From the NCBI GenBank assembly GCA_009772895.1, contig WOUP01000007.1:1-64000 (forward strand): a stretch of 64,000 nt of DNA, in the 5' to 3' direction. Positions 34,241 through 46,985 of the stretch are shown here, in pieces; the stretch's first letter is position 1, and the number at the start of each line of letters is the position of its first letter. The position numbers and the translations under genes were made by a program. The DNA is from Puniceicoccaceae bacterium 5H (lineage in GTDB: Bacteria > Verrucomicrobiota > Verrucomicrobiia > Opitutales > Oceanipulchritudinaceae). The notes under the pieces are model-generated. The model did not search any database, was not told where the DNA came from, and worked only from the letters and a program-made list of their open reading frames with translations.

Positions 34241-35818
34241 ATGGAGCCTGCATCCGAGCCAATTGCCGTAGATCAATCTTTCTATCCGGACGCCGATGCG
34301 TTCTTTCCGGCCAATCGCAATATTGGCCTGACATACGACGACATCACGCTGGCTACACGGTACACCGAGGTGTTGCCGCGCTTCACCACGCTGGACTGCC
34401 CGCTCTCCGAGCGCCTGACTCTCCACATCCCGATCATCTCGGCGGACATGGACACCGTGACGGAGGCCAATATGGCGGCGGCCATGGCCCGCAACGGCGG
34501 TCTCGGCCTGATTCACTACAATATGTCGGAGAAGGATCAGCTGCGCGAAGTCGCCCGGGTGAAGAACGACGTGCACGGCCTCATCCAGGAGCCCATCACC
34601 GTGCGGCCCGACGTGATGATCGACGATGTGCTCCAGATGATCGAGGACAAGGGCTACAAGTTTCGCACCTTTCCCGTCGTCGACGATTCCAACCGCTTCG
34701 TGGGCCTGCTCCGGGGCCGCGTCGTGCGAGAGCGCTACCGTGACAAGCGCGTGGTCGAGGCGATGACGCCCGCCGCCGAGGTATTTTCCGTGCTCGACAC
34801 CGAGATCGCCGACGATCCCATCGCCGCAGCCGACCGCTTTTTCACCAAGCACATGGGCATTCACAAGCTCATCGTGCTCAACGCCCAGAGCGAGCTGAAG
34901 GGCCTCTTCACCCTCAGTGACATCGAGCGCATCCGCGAGGAGGAACGCGCGACCGTCAAACCCGCTCGCGACGCCAAGTTCCGCCTCATCTGCGGCGCCG
35001 CCATGAGCGCGTGGCGCAAGACCGACGGCACCCTCGACCGCGACCGCATCCTCAACCACGGCCATAATCTGGTCAAGGAAGGCGTGGACGTGCTCGCCGT
35101 CTCGACCGCCCACGGCCACAGCAAGGGCGTCGGTGAAATGGTGCAGCTCCTGCGCAAGGAATTCCCGGAAATGACGCTGATCGCGGGCAACGTGACCAGT
35201 GCCGAAGCCGTGGAATACCTCGCCCACTGCGGCGCCGACGCGGTCAAGATCGGGCAGGGGCCCGGCTCCATTTGCACCACCCGCATCGTCGCGGGCGTCG
35301 GCATCCCGCAGCTCACCGCCCTCTACGTCGCCAGCCGCGTTTCGCAAAAGCTCGGCGTGCGCATCATCGCCGACGGCGGCATCACCAAGAGCGGCGACAT
35401 GGTCAAGGCGCTCACCCTCTCGGACTTCGTCATGGCGGGCGGGCTCTTCGCCGGTTGCCGCGAAGCACCGGGTTCGATCATCGAGATCAACGGCAAGTTC
35501 TACAAACAGTATCGGGGTATGGGCAGCCACGCCGCCATGAAGGCCGGTAGTGCCACCCGTTACGGCCACGAAAAGGTCACCCGCAAGGGCGACAAGGTCG
35601 CGGCCGAGGGCATCGAAGCCCTCAAGGAACTCTCCGGCACGCTCGACGATACCCTTTACGAGCTGGTCGGTGGCGTGCAAAGCGGCATGGGCTACCTCGG
35701 TGCCAAGAACCTGACCGAGCTCAAGCAGCGCGCCCGCTACATCCGCGTCTCTGCCGCCGGCATGCGCGAATCTGCGCCCCACGACGTCATCGAAGTCAAG
35801 ACCACCAAGGAAGACTAA
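34241..35818 (+). CDS. guaB: Inosine-5'-monophosphate dehydrogenase
   Basis: A 525-residue TIM-barrel enzyme with a two-CBS insert (about residues 110-230). It oxidises IMP to XMP with NAD, the committed step to GTP. The catalytic loop [11 protein letters not shown] holds Cys345. The FRGMG-type loop is [13 protein letters not shown] and [12 protein letters not shown] is present. Two oddities: residue Ser288 in AVSTAHGHS stands where IMPDHs have Asp (DxAHGHS/DSSHGHS), and the loop has GQGPGS instead of GIGPGS. The gene is single and monocistronic; upstream spacer is AT-richer than neighbours. Confidence 0.88.
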   Translation: MEPASEPIAVDQSFYPDADAFFPANRNIGLTYDDITLATRYTEVLPRFTTLDCPLSERLTLHIPIISADMDTVTEANMAAAMARNGGLGLIHYNMSEKDQLREVARVKNDVHGLIQEPITVRPDVMIDDVLQMIEDKGYKFRTFPVVDDSNRFVGLLRGRVVRERYRDKRVVEAMTPAAEVFSVLDTEIADDPIAAADRFFTKHMGIHKLIVLNAQSELKGLFTLSDIERIREEERATVKPARDAKFRLICGAAMSAWRKTDGTLDRDRILNHGHNLVKEGVDVLAVSTAHGHSKGVGEMVQLLRKEFPEMTLIAGNVTSAEAVEYLAHCGADAVKIGQGPGSICTTRIVAGVGIPQLTALYVASRVSQKLGVRIIADGGITKSGDMVKALTLSDFVMAGGLFAGCREAPGSIIEINGKFYKQYRGMGSHAAMKAGSATRYGHEKVTRKGDKVAAEGIEALKELSGTLDDTLYELVGGVQSGMGYLGAKNLTELKQRARYIRVSAAGMRESAPHDVIEVKTTKED

Positions 35819-35850
35819 GCGCACGACGCACGCCGTCGAGGGGTCACCGC

Positions 35851-35934
35851 CTGTAGCCGGTGATAGAGGGATCCAACGGATTCTGACACCACCGGAACGC
35901 TCTCGCCGCATTCCCGCACCCTGAAGCGGGTGCC
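35851..35934 (+). repeat. Modular hairpin repeat, copy 7 (diverged)
   Basis: ctgtagccggtgatagaggg ... tgacaccaccgg core, then a cgcaccctgaagcgggtgcc hairpin as distal module. The right arm is intact; the left arm is partly mutated. Confidence 0.55.
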
Positions 35935-36025
35935 ACTGGAAGTCGCACTCCACATCGGTCCGAGCGCTCGAGAAATCGCTCAAGACACCGCAGCGGGGGT
36001 CGACTTCTCCTGTGGATCTCTCTCC

Positions 36026-36676
36026 ATGATCGGCGCGCTGCACAGTTCTTCCGCATTTTACGCTCCGGCCTATAGCCGGGCGGGCGACGCGAAGGCGGAC
36101 ACTGACGACGCTGCCAGCCAAAAGGCGGAGGACAAGCAGACCCAACGGGAGCAGCAGGCGGTCGACCAGGAAGTCCAGCAGCTGAAGAAGCGTGACGCGG
36201 AGGTGCGCACGCACGAGCAGGCCCACTTGAGCGCGGCCAGCGGCATCTCCGTCAGCGGGCCGCATTTCGAGATGACGGAAGGGCCGGACGGCAGGCAATA
36301 CGTCTCCGACGGTCACGTCTCGATCGACACCTCACCGGCGGCGACGCCGGAAGCGACGCTGGACAAGGCCCGACAAATCCGTGCCGCCGCGCTGGCCCCG
36401 GCCCAGCCTTCGACCGAAGATATGCAGGTGGCCGCGCAAGCCACCCAGATGGAACGCGAAGCGCAGGCGGCCCTGCAGGCCGAGAAGCAGGAGGCGATGA
36501 CTGGCGATGGTGAGCAGACGCCAGGTACGTCCGACCCCGAAGCGGCGAAGGCGCCGGGTGCGCTGGAGACCGCGCATACGCTGGAGGCAGCGCACATCGC
36601 GCAGTGCCCGGATTGCCAGCGCAAGGCGTTTGGGCTCAACGAGACGCCGGAAGGCCGCTTGCTGGGCACGGCCTAG
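36026..36676 (+). CDS. SprA-related putative metalloprotease
   Basis: A 216-residue protein of the SprA-related / CJM1_0395 putative metalloprotease type. The zinc motif His63-Glu-Gln-Ala-His67 lies in EVRTHEQAHLSAASGISVSG, the family's anchor, followed by GPDGRQYVSDGHVSIDTSP and the helix-rich AALAPAQPSTEDMQVAAQA segment. There is no signal peptide and no transmembrane helix. A short C-terminal tail has CPDCQ. The start at 36026 fits the family better than a frame from 35930, which begins inside a repeat. Substrate unknown. Confidence 0.75.
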   Translation: MIGALHSSSAFYAPAYSRAGDAKADTDDAASQKAEDKQTQREQQAVDQEVQQLKKRDAEVRTHEQAHLSAASGISVSGPHFEMTEGPDGRQYVSDGHVSIDTSPAATPEATLDKARQIRAAALAPAQPSTEDMQVAAQATQMEREAQAALQAEKQEAMTGDGEQTPGTSDPEAAKAPGALETAHTLEAAHIAQCPDCQRKAFGLNETPEGRLLGTA

Positions 36677-36736
36677 GGCTTCGAATAAAGGCTTGAAGGC
36701 AGCGGCAGGGTGTTGGAGGTTAGTCGTCTTTTGCTC

Positions 36737-39874
<3,138 letters not shown>

Positions 39875-39915
39875 GGGACGGATCGATTGAACAGAAAAAC
39901 GCGCCTGATCACCCG

Positions 39916-40869
39916 CTACTGCTTCGCTTTTTGCCGGCACTGCTCGGCGGTCAGCGGCGTGCGCAGGAGGCGGGGGGCATTTTCGAGGAGTTGCGCGGTG
40001 GCGAGCCAGGACTGGGACAGGTTTTGGCGCAGGCGTTGACGCACCGCGGGTGGATCGGTGCGGCCGCCGTAGCCCCAGGCGGCGTCGTCCCGTTGGCTGA
40101 GCGTAAGCGCGGCGGCGTAAAAGGGTTGGGAGAGCGCGGGCTGGCCCGACTGCACGAGACGGTTGCCCATGGCCTCGAGGTCGCGCACCGACCATTGGCG
40201 GTCGATCAGGGCGTTTTGGAGCGGGCCGGCTGCGGGCAGGCGCGCCGTGGCGGCCTGGGTCCACCAGCGCACCGCGACTTCGGCGGATTGCGCGGCCTGG
40301 GCCCGGCGGACGCAAGCCCGTTGGTAGGCGGTCGTCAGTTCCGGGCTTTCAGGATAGAGCCAGAGTTGATCGGCCTCGCTCAGGAGGTGGTCCAGCGCGA
40401 GGGGGTTGAGCCCCTGCGCGTTGGACAAACGGCGGGTCAGGTTGGCGATCCAGGCCTGCACGGCGGTCTCGCGCTCGGGCGCGCCCTCCGGCACCAGCGC
40501 CTGCAGGGTCGCCCAATAGCGCCACGCGAGGTCGGTGCGGCCCGCCTGCAACTGCTCCTCCACCGCACGCGGCAACCACGCAACGATGCGGGCCTGCAGC
40601 GTCTCCCGTTCCTTGCCCTCCAAGGCCGGCTCCGCGTCTTCCATCCAGCCCGTAGCCTGCGAGACGGCGAGCGACGGTTGGTCCTGCGCGATGGGGTCCA
40701 GCTCCGCCAGGACGGTTTGCAGCCGTTCGGACACCTGCGGCGCGGCGGGTGCGGTCTGCCGGGCGCGGACTGGAGCGACCGAAGCGGGCTCGTCGTCCGG
40801 CTTCAGGTAATACCAGAGGGCAAAGCCGATCAGGCCGGCTCCGATGAGGAGGGATACGAATCGCGGCAT
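39916..40869 (-). CDS. Membrane-anchored helical protein of unknown function
   Basis: From ATG at 40869, 317 residues. A single N-terminal helix (FVSLLIGAGLIGFALWYYL) anchors an otherwise soluble, alpha-helical region with Leu/Ala/Trp-rich heptads (LVPEGAPERETAVQAW, DQLWLYPESPELTTAYQ, AAALTLSQRDDAAW) that could be a TPR-like solenoid. The frame upstream reads through the tRNA-Phe gene (41004-41079) and is spurious. No known family is recognised. It faces the SNF2 gene tail to tail, 41 bases apart. Confidence 0.6.
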   Translation of the reverse strand: MPRFVSLLIGAGLIGFALWYYLKPDDEPASVAPVRARQTAPAAPQVSERLQTVLAELDPIAQDQPSLAVSQATGWMEDAEPALEGKERETLQARIVAWLPRAVEEQLQAGRTDLAWRYWATLQALVPEGAPERETAVQAWIANLTRRLSNAQGLNPLALDHLLSEADQLWLYPESPELTTAYQRACVRRAQAAQSAEVAVRWWTQAATARLPAAGPLQNALIDRQWSVRDLEAMGNRLVQSGQPALSQPFYAAALTLSQRDDAAWGYGGRTDPPAVRQRLRQNLSQSWLATAQLLENAPRLLRTPLTAEQCRQKAKQ

Positions 40870-41003
40870 GGCAACAGGATCGGGCGGGAGCCTGACAAAC
40901 CGTTGCAGGTGAAGCAACCCCGCAGTCGGACGGAAATTTTTCCAAAAGAACGATTGACGGATCCCATCCAGGCTACAAGCTACGTGTTTTCGCTTCAAGC
41001 GAC

Positions 41004-41079
41004 GGCTGGGTAGCTCAGTTGGTAGAGCGGAGGACTGAAAATCCTTGTGTCGGCGGTTCGATCCCGCCCCTAGCCACCA
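41004..41079 (+). tRNA. tRNA-Phe (GAA)
   Basis: A complete 76-base tRNA including encoded CCA. Acceptor GGCTGGG pairs with CCTAGCC. Anticodon stem GAGGA with loop CTGAAAA carries GAA. D-loop AGCTCAGTTGGTAGAGC and TTC arm GGCGGTTCGATCCCGCC are canonical. Confidence 0.97.
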
Positions 41080-41093
41080 TTTTTCAGCGTAAG

Positions 41094-41119
41094 CCACGCC
41101 TCATCCGCGTGGTTTTTTT
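41094..41119 (+). terminator. Terminator after tRNA-Phe
   Basis: ccacgc/gcgtgg stem with a 7-base loop and a T-run of seven, 14 bases past the tRNA. Confidence 0.85.
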
Positions 41120-41231
41120 GTGCCCGGACACGGGAAGCAGAACCGTTTGCAGTCACCTTCAGCCGCGGCCTCTCCTACTGTTAGAAAAGATTTGGGCTCA
41201 ACGGTGCGGCGGGGGACGGTAAACTGCCTGC

Positions 41232-43181
41232 ATGCCTACCCCGATGACCCCTTTACGCCCGCGTGCGCTCGCCTTGTTGGGCAGCGTGCTCAGTCTTTCT
41301 GCTGCCGCCTGTTTGCAGGCCGAAGTGCAGTTACCGCGCCTGTTGAGCGATGGGGTGGTGTTGCAGCGCGAGGCGCCCGTGCGGATCTGGGGCTGGGCCG
41401 ATGCCGGTGAAGCCGTGACGGTGACCCTCGGCGACGCCCGCGAGCAAACCGAGGCGGCGTCGGACGGCACGTGGCAGGTCGAGTTGCCGGAGCACGAGGC
41501 AGGTGGCCCGCTGGAGCTGACGGTGCGGGGCGACAACGAGATCGTGCTGCACGATGTCTATTTCGGCGATGTCTGGGTCAGTTCCGGCCAGTCCAACATG
41601 GAGCTGCCGATGCGGCGCGTGGAGGTGCGCTATCCGGAGGTGGTCAAAAACGCCGACGAGCCGGAGATCCGCTTCTTTGCCGTGCCGCAGCAATACAATT
41701 TCAAGGGCCCGCAGGAGCGCCTGAGCGGCGGTTCGTGGCAGGGCACCGATCCCGAGAGCATCCGCGAGTTTTCCGCCGCGGCCTACTTCTTCGCCGCTGA
41801 GTTGCACCGAGAGCAGGGCGTGCCCATCGGCATCCTGGCGACGGCGGTGGGCGGTTCGCCGGTTGAGGCCTGGATGAGCGACGAAGCGCTGGAGCCGTAT
41901 CCGCAAGATCAGGCCGAGGCGCACCGTTTCCGCGACGACCAGTTGATCGAGGAGGTCGAGGCGCAGAACAGCCGCGTCAGCAACGAGTGGTATGGCGACC
42001 TCAACGCCCGCGACCAGGGCCTGCAGGAAAACTGGCAGCAACCGGACACCGACACCGCCGACTGGCAGAAGATCGAGCTGCCGGGCTCCTGGCGCGACGG
42101 CGGCATCGACCTCGAGCACGGCGCGGTCTGGTTCCGCAAAACGTTCGAGGTGTCCGCCCGGAACGCCGGCAAGCCCGCGATGCTCGACCTCGGCACGATC
42201 GTCGATTCCGACACGACCTACCTCAACGGCCAGCAGATCGGCAACACGACCTACCGCTATCCGCCCCGCCGCTACCCGGTACCGGCTGGCTTGCTGCAGG
42301 AGGGCGAGAACGTGCTCGTGGTCCGCGCGATCAGCTCGGGCAGCCCCGGGTCTTTCACCCAGGACAAGCCCTTCGACCTCGACGGCGACGGGTTACACGT
42401 CGACTTGCGCGGCACGTGGCAATACCGCGTGGGCGCCGAGGCCGACAAGATCGGTTCGACCGTCTTCATCCGCTGGAAACCCGAGGGCCTCTACAACGGC
42501 ATGATCGCGCCGCTGCACCGCATGCCGATCACGGGCGTGATCTGGTACCAGGGCGAGTCCAACATTGGTGCCTCCGACTACGGCGACAAGTTCGCGCGCA
42601 TGGTGGCGGACTGGCGTGACGCCTGGGACCAGGGGGATTTCCCGTTTATCTACGCACAGCTGCCGCTCTTTGGCGAGCCGCAGCAGGCCCCGGCGGAGGG
42701 CGGCTGGGCGCAGATGCGCGAGACCCAACGCGAGGCCCTCGACATCCCCCAGACCGCCATGGCGATCACGCTCGAACTGGGCGAATGGAACGACATCCAC
42801 CCGCTGAACAAAAAGGACGTCGGGCACCGCCTGGCGCTGGCGGCTCGTGATCTCGCCTATGGGGAAGACGTGCTGGCCAGCGGTCCGCTCGTGACTTCCG
42901 CCCAGCGGGACGGCAAGCGCGTGCGCCTGAGCTTCGACCATGTGGGCAAGGGGCTGGTGACGCGCGATGCGCCAAACCCGCAGTATTTCACCCTCGCGGG
43001 CAAAGACGGCACGTTTGTGCGGGCCAAGGCGCGGATCAAGGGCGATCAGGTGATCGTCTGGAGCTCCGAGGTGCCGGAGCCGGTGCGGGTGCGCTACGCC
43101 TGGGCGGACAATCCCGAGGGCGCGAATCTCTACAACCGCGAGGGCCTGCCGGCGTCGCCCTTCGAGGTGACGGTGGAATAG
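41232..43181 (+). CDS. Sialate O-acetylesterase-type carbohydrate esterase
   Basis: A 649-residue secreted SGNH/GDSL hydrolase. After a signal peptide, VQLPRLLSDGVVLQREAPVR opens the family, VYFGDVWVSSGQSNMELPM has the nucleophile Ser in GQSNME, and GVIWYQGESNIGASDYGDK holds the Gly/Asn positions. The C-terminal catalytic His is in GEWNDIHPLNKKDVGHRLAL. In between lies a beta-sandwich (GAVWFRKTFEVSARNAG). Related enzymes deacetylate sialic acid or plant acetyl-xylan/pectin. Given the rhamnogalacturonan genes in this window, a pectin or hemicellulose role is plausible. Confidence 0.9.
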   Translation: MPTPMTPLRPRALALLGSVLSLSAAACLQAEVQLPRLLSDGVVLQREAPVRIWGWADAGEAVTVTLGDAREQTEAASDGTWQVELPEHEAGGPLELTVRGDNEIVLHDVYFGDVWVSSGQSNMELPMRRVEVRYPEVVKNADEPEIRFFAVPQQYNFKGPQERLSGGSWQGTDPESIREFSAAAYFFAAELHREQGVPIGILATAVGGSPVEAWMSDEALEPYPQDQAEAHRFRDDQLIEEVEAQNSRVSNEWYGDLNARDQGLQENWQQPDTDTADWQKIELPGSWRDGGIDLEHGAVWFRKTFEVSARNAGKPAMLDLGTIVDSDTTYLNGQQIGNTTYRYPPRRYPVPAGLLQEGENVLVVRAISSGSPGSFTQDKPFDLDGDGLHVDLRGTWQYRVGAEADKIGSTVFIRWKPEGLYNGMIAPLHRMPITGVIWYQGESNIGASDYGDKFARMVADWRDAWDQGDFPFIYAQLPLFGEPQQAPAEGGWAQMRETQREALDIPQTAMAITLELGEWNDIHPLNKKDVGHRLALAARDLAYGEDVLASGPLVTSAQRDGKRVRLSFDHVGKGLVTRDAPNPQYFTLAGKDGTFVRAKARIKGDQVIVWSSEVPEPVRVRYAWADNPEGANLYNREGLPASPFEVTVE

Positions 43182-43190
43182 GCCGCGCCG

Positions 43191-44003
43191 CTACAGCTCT
43201 CGCCCGCACTGGTCGCAGTAGCGGGCGCTGGCGCGTTGGCCGGAAGCACCGCAGGCGCGGCAGCTGCGCGAGTTGGGTTCCTCGCGCGGCGCGCGGGCCA
43301 GCTCGGCCGTGACGATACCCGTCGGCACCGCGATGATGGCGTAACCGGTCAGCATGATGAAGCCGGCCATGAACTGACCCAGCGGGGTCTGCGGTGAGAT
43401 GTCGCCATAGCCGACCGTCGTCAGGGTGACGACGGCCCAGTAGATGCTGACGGGGATGCTGGTAAAGCCGTTTTCGCCGCCCTCGATCAGATACATGAAG
43501 GAGCCCATCAACGTGACGAGCACCGACACCGCCACGATAAAGACGGTGATCTTGTGCCGGCTGGCGGCGAGAGCCCCGAGGATGATGTTCGAGCCCTGCA
43601 TGTAGTTCAGCAGCTTGAGCACGCGGAAGATGCGCAGCGTGCGCAGCAGCCGCAGCACGAGCACGTATTCGGCCCCGGGGATGATCAGGCTGAGGTAGGT
43701 CGGCAGGATCGAGAGCAGGTCGACGACGCCGAAAAAGCTGCGCTGGTAGCGCCAGGCCGAGCGCGCCGACCACAGCCGCAGCAGGTATTCGACCGTGAAG
43801 AGCAGGGTGAAGCCCCATTCGAGCTCGCGAAAGAGGGGGCTGTAGGCCGCCCGCATATGCTCCACGCTGGCGGCCATGACGGCGAGCACGCTGGCGAGGA
43901 TCGCGAGGATCAGTACCACGTCGAACGCCTTGCCGGCGGGCGTGTCCGACTCGAAGATGATGATGCGGGTACGTTCGCGCAGGGGATTGTCGCCTCGATT
44001 CAT
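43191..44003 (-). CDS. Potassium-channel-like ion transporter with C-terminal zinc ribbon
   Basis: From ATG at 44003, 270 residues. It has six transmembrane helices of a voltage-gated-like channel; the fourth is Arg-rich (VLRLLRTLRIFRVLKLL), and the selectivity filter is Thr196-Val-Gly-Tyr-Gly-Asp201 (TLTTVGYGD). After the last helix comes a short cytosolic tail with two cysteine pairs (CRACG ... CDQCG) that form a likely zinc ribbon over the last 26 residues. RCK domains normal in bacterial K channels are absent. The zinc ribbon could act as a gating, trafficking or assembly element. It overlaps no neighbour. Confidence 0.88.
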   Translation of the reverse strand: MNRGDNPLRERTRIIIFESDTPAGKAFDVVLILAILASVLAVMAASVEHMRAAYSPLFRELEWGFTLLFTVEYLLRLWSARSAWRYQRSFFGVVDLLSILPTYLSLIIPGAEYVLVLRLLRTLRIFRVLKLLNYMQGSNIILGALAASRHKITVFIVAVSVLVTLMGSFMYLIEGGENGFTSIPVSIYWAVVTLTTVGYGDISPQTPLGQFMAGFIMLTGYAIIAVPTGIVTAELARAPREEPNSRSCRACGASGQRASARYCDQCGREL

Positions 44004-44070
44004 AGCCGGGGATAACTTGGCCGCGCCCGCCGCAACACACAAGGCCGCTTTCGGTTTTTGGCGCAGACAC

Positions 44071-44099
44071 AAAAAAGCCCCCGCCGGATGGGCGGAGGC
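44071..44099 (-). terminator. Terminator of the GH5-like gene
   Basis: Minus-strand stem gcctccgcc/ggcgggggc with one mismatch and a 4-5 base loop, followed by six T, 25 bases past the stop at 44124. Confidence 0.8.
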
Positions 44100-44123
44100 G
44101 ATAAAGGGTCGGGTGTGCCGGGC

Positions 44124-46712
44124 CTAGTTGAGGGCCACGCGCACGCGCCAGTAGGTCGTCTGGCTGGTGGAGACGTTGACGTTCGTGGTGATGTGCTCCG
44201 GCTGGGCGACGCGGGTCACTTCGCTCCAGCTGCCGCCATCGGTCGAGCTCTCGACGATGTAGGTGACGTTGGCCTGGGCCGTGGGGAAGGTCAGCACCGT
44301 GGCGCCGTCGAGCGATTGCAGGCGGGGCAGCAGGTCTTCGGGCAGCGGGTGCTGCGGCGTGTCGTCCCCGGCGGCATACTTGTAGAGATTGGCAATGCCG
44401 TCGCTCGAGGCCGTGGCGTCGGCGTCTCCGAGCCCGGCGTCGATTTCCGCCGTGGTAAAGACGCGGTCGCGCCACGCGGTGTAGCTTTCGGTAGACACTG
44501 CGGGCAGCTGCTTGAGCTTGAGGGCGATGTCCTTGCTGAAGTCCGGCAGGGTCAGGGTCACGCTGCCGCCGCTCACGGTCACCTCACCTGACGTTTCCAC
44601 CTCGCCGCTCACCGGATGGGTATAGCGGACGGTGTAGATGCCGTCGACGAGGTTGGAGAGCTGGAGACGGGCGCCGGAGATGGTTTCGGCGCTGGCGGCC
44701 CAGTTGCCGAAGCGGGTGTCGCGGGCATAGAAGTAGACGGCGGAATCGCTGCGCAGGCCGTAGGCGTCGGTGGAGGAATAGGCGGGGTCGTTGAGCCAGT
44801 TGTAGGTGGCCTCGCCCAGGTTGGCCTGGGCCCCGAGGTCTTCGCCTTCCCAGTAGCTCGTGACCGGGCCGTAGAGGTCGAACAGGTCGTAGGGCCACAG
44901 GTATTCGGTCCAGAACCAGAACATGTTGGGCACGCGCTTCATGGTGCCGATCCAGGTCGTCTGGCGCACGTGGTCGCCCCACAGGTCGGGGTGGGTCGGT
45001 TCCTCGCTCGAGCCATACGCGGTGCTGGTGCCGTATTCGCCCACCATCACCGGGCGGTCGAAGTGGCTGAGCATCGTGTCATCGAGGTTGGCGACGCTGG
45101 TGGCGATGTTGCTGGAGTAGGTGTGCTCCTGCACGAGGTCCAGCTCGGTGGAAAGGTCCAGCTGCGATTGGGTGGTGCTGGTGGTCACGATGTGGCCGTA
45201 GGGGTCGATGGACTTGAGGTAGGCGGTCATGGTGTTGTGCCATGCGCCGATGTCCTGGCTGGTGCCGCCGGTGAAGTTGACCTCGTTGAAGAGCTCCCAG
45301 GCAAAGATGGCGGAGGAGTAGCCCCAGCGCGCCACGATGTAGCGGTACTTTTTCTGGGCCTGCGCGATCGCGTCGGCATCACTGAAGAAGGCACCCGGAG
45401 TGCTGAGGTAGCCGCCGTTGGCCGTGTTGTAGGGGTTCTCGCTCCACTGGGGGTTGACGTTGGCGGAGTAGAGGCCGTGGTGTTCCAGCACGAGCTGGAT
45501 GCGGATGTCGTCCTGTTCCGCCCGTTCGACGACGTGGTCGAGCAACGCGGCGGGGCCCTGGGCGTATTGGCCGAGGCCGCCGTAGAGGCCCGACCAGTGA
45601 TCGGCACCCCATTCGATGGACTGGCGGGCAAAGGGCGTCATCCAGTAGCGCATCCAGTTCACGCCATTGGCCTCCATCCGCTCCATATACTGGTCGTACA
45701 TGGTGCTGAGGGAGCCGCCATTCCAGCAGAGATTGAAGCCGATGGGGATGTAGGGATCGCCGTTGTCGAAGCGGTAGCCCTGCCGGTCGGCGGCGTCGAG
45801 GCGCACAAAGCCCGGTTGGTTGGAGCTGTAGACGTCGATGGTCTGCAGAGCGGAAGTCGTGGTGCCCTGGGCGTCCGTCACGCGAATGGCGACCGACCAC
45901 TGCCCGACGGTCGAGGGGGCGAAGCGCAGCTTCCAGGTCGGGTTGCCGGGCGCCTGAAAGTTGGCCCATTCGCCGATGGCCACGTTGTCCCACGTGACCG
46001 GGGCGTACCAGAAGGCCGGCAGCTCGTACTGGATGCCGTCCGGCCCGCTGACGAGTGCGTCCACCTGTACGGTGTCCGGGTCGTAGGGGTTGGCATAGTC
46101 GCGGTCGAGCGCGAAGGACGCTTCCACCTTGTCATAGACGCGGGGTGAGCCGGTATCCCAGGAGAAGGTGTCGAGCTCACCGGTGGTCACGGTGCTGCCG
46201 TCGGCGCTCTTGAAGTAGAACTGATTGACGGACACCCAGTCCTGCCCGGAGTTCGTGAAGGTGATGGTGTGCGCGCCCGCTGGCAACGGCGCTTCGAGCG
46301 TCTGTGCGGGGTCGCGCGTGCCCTGGCTGAAGCTGCGGCTGCTCAGGACCGTACTGCCCTCCTGGATCGTGACGTTGTTGGTGCCCGAGCTCGAGGCCTC
46401 GCCTACCTCCAGGCCCACGATGCCGTCTTCGGGCGTGGTGATGACAAACGTCACAGACTGGCCCAGATCGGTGTGCCACTGCCCGTGCAGGTAGGTGGAC
46501 ACCCCGTCCATGGCGTCGACCGGAGATGTTTCGCCCGTGGCGGTGATGGAAAGGGTGGGGTTGGGCGTGCCGACGCCCCAGTCGCCCTGGGGGGCGTAGG
46601 CGTAGTCAAATTCGGCGGAAACGGTGACGGCAACGGCGGCAAGGGAAAGCAGGCCGGCGGCGCGTTGGGCTATGGTGGCAACAGGTCTCAACGGAGTCGA
46701 AAAATAACTCAT
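44124..46712 (-). CDS. Secreted glycoside hydrolase, DUF5060 plus GH5-like catalytic domain
   Basis: From ATG at 46712, 862 residues. Signal peptide (AAGLLSLAAVAVTVSA), an N-terminal carbohydrate-binding-like sandwich, a DUF5060-type domain (GIQYELPAFWYAPVTW, NPTWKLRFAPSTVGQWSVAI), then a TIM barrel: the acid/base is Glu477 in WELFNEVNF and the nucleophile Glu559 in VMVGEYGTS. The C-terminus adds a further sandwich and a short fibronectin-like end. This combination fits endo-acting cellulase or mannanase relatives. A reading frame upstream of 46712 to 48278 is antisense to the glycosyltransferase and is spurious. Confidence 0.8.
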   Translation of the reverse strand: MSYFSTPLRPVATIAQRAAGLLSLAAVAVTVSAEFDYAYAPQGDWGVGTPNPTLSITATGETSPVDAMDGVSTYLHGQWHTDLGQSVTFVITTPEDGIVGLEVGEASSSGTNNVTIQEGSTVLSSRSFSQGTRDPAQTLEAPLPAGAHTITFTNSGQDWVSVNQFYFKSADGSTVTTGELDTFSWDTGSPRVYDKVEASFALDRDYANPYDPDTVQVDALVSGPDGIQYELPAFWYAPVTWDNVAIGEWANFQAPGNPTWKLRFAPSTVGQWSVAIRVTDAQGTTTSALQTIDVYSSNQPGFVRLDAADRQGYRFDNGDPYIPIGFNLCWNGGSLSTMYDQYMERMEANGVNWMRYWMTPFARQSIEWGADHWSGLYGGLGQYAQGPAALLDHVVERAEQDDIRIQLVLEHHGLYSANVNPQWSENPYNTANGGYLSTPGAFFSDADAIAQAQKKYRYIVARWGYSSAIFAWELFNEVNFTGGTSQDIGAWHNTMTAYLKSIDPYGHIVTTSTTQSQLDLSTELDLVQEHTYSSNIATSVANLDDTMLSHFDRPVMVGEYGTSTAYGSSEEPTHPDLWGDHVRQTTWIGTMKRVPNMFWFWTEYLWPYDLFDLYGPVTSYWEGEDLGAQANLGEATYNWLNDPAYSSTDAYGLRSDSAVYFYARDTRFGNWAASAETISGARLQLSNLVDGIYTVRYTHPVSGEVETSGEVTVSGGSVTLTLPDFSKDIALKLKQLPAVSTESYTAWRDRVFTTAEIDAGLGDADATASSDGIANLYKYAAGDDTPQHPLPEDLLPRLQSLDGATVLTFPTAQANVTYIVESSTDGGSWSEVTRVAQPEHITTNVNVSTSQTTYWRVRVALN

Positions 46713-46985
46713 AAATTTTGGGGAGAAGAACTGAAGGGTAAATCGTCGGTACTGGGGTGATGCACGTCTGCTTCGCCGAATTAGAGGCGAGGGGCGGCGC
46801 GCAGGGGCAAGTTTCAAGGTTTGAGGCTTGCGGCGCAAACTCAAATTACGGTTTGGATCGCTTGGGTTGCAAACGGGAGCGAGCGTAATGCGGATGTGTC
46901 GCTGAAGACGCATATTTTTCGCCTCTGATGAGCGGACTGCGCACGGGGTTTGACCTCCCTTCGTCTGCGCCTCTAGATCGTTGCC

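Noticed and set aside
34145-36316. A 723-codon open frame antisense to guaB
   Set aside because: Same reasoning: it runs through guaB and a repeat and lacks any motif.
40870-41097. N-terminal extension of the gene ending at 39916
   Set aside because: The added residues are a translation of the reverse of tRNA-Phe (GAGSNRRHKDF pattern), a well-known artefact; the first sensible Met is at 40869.
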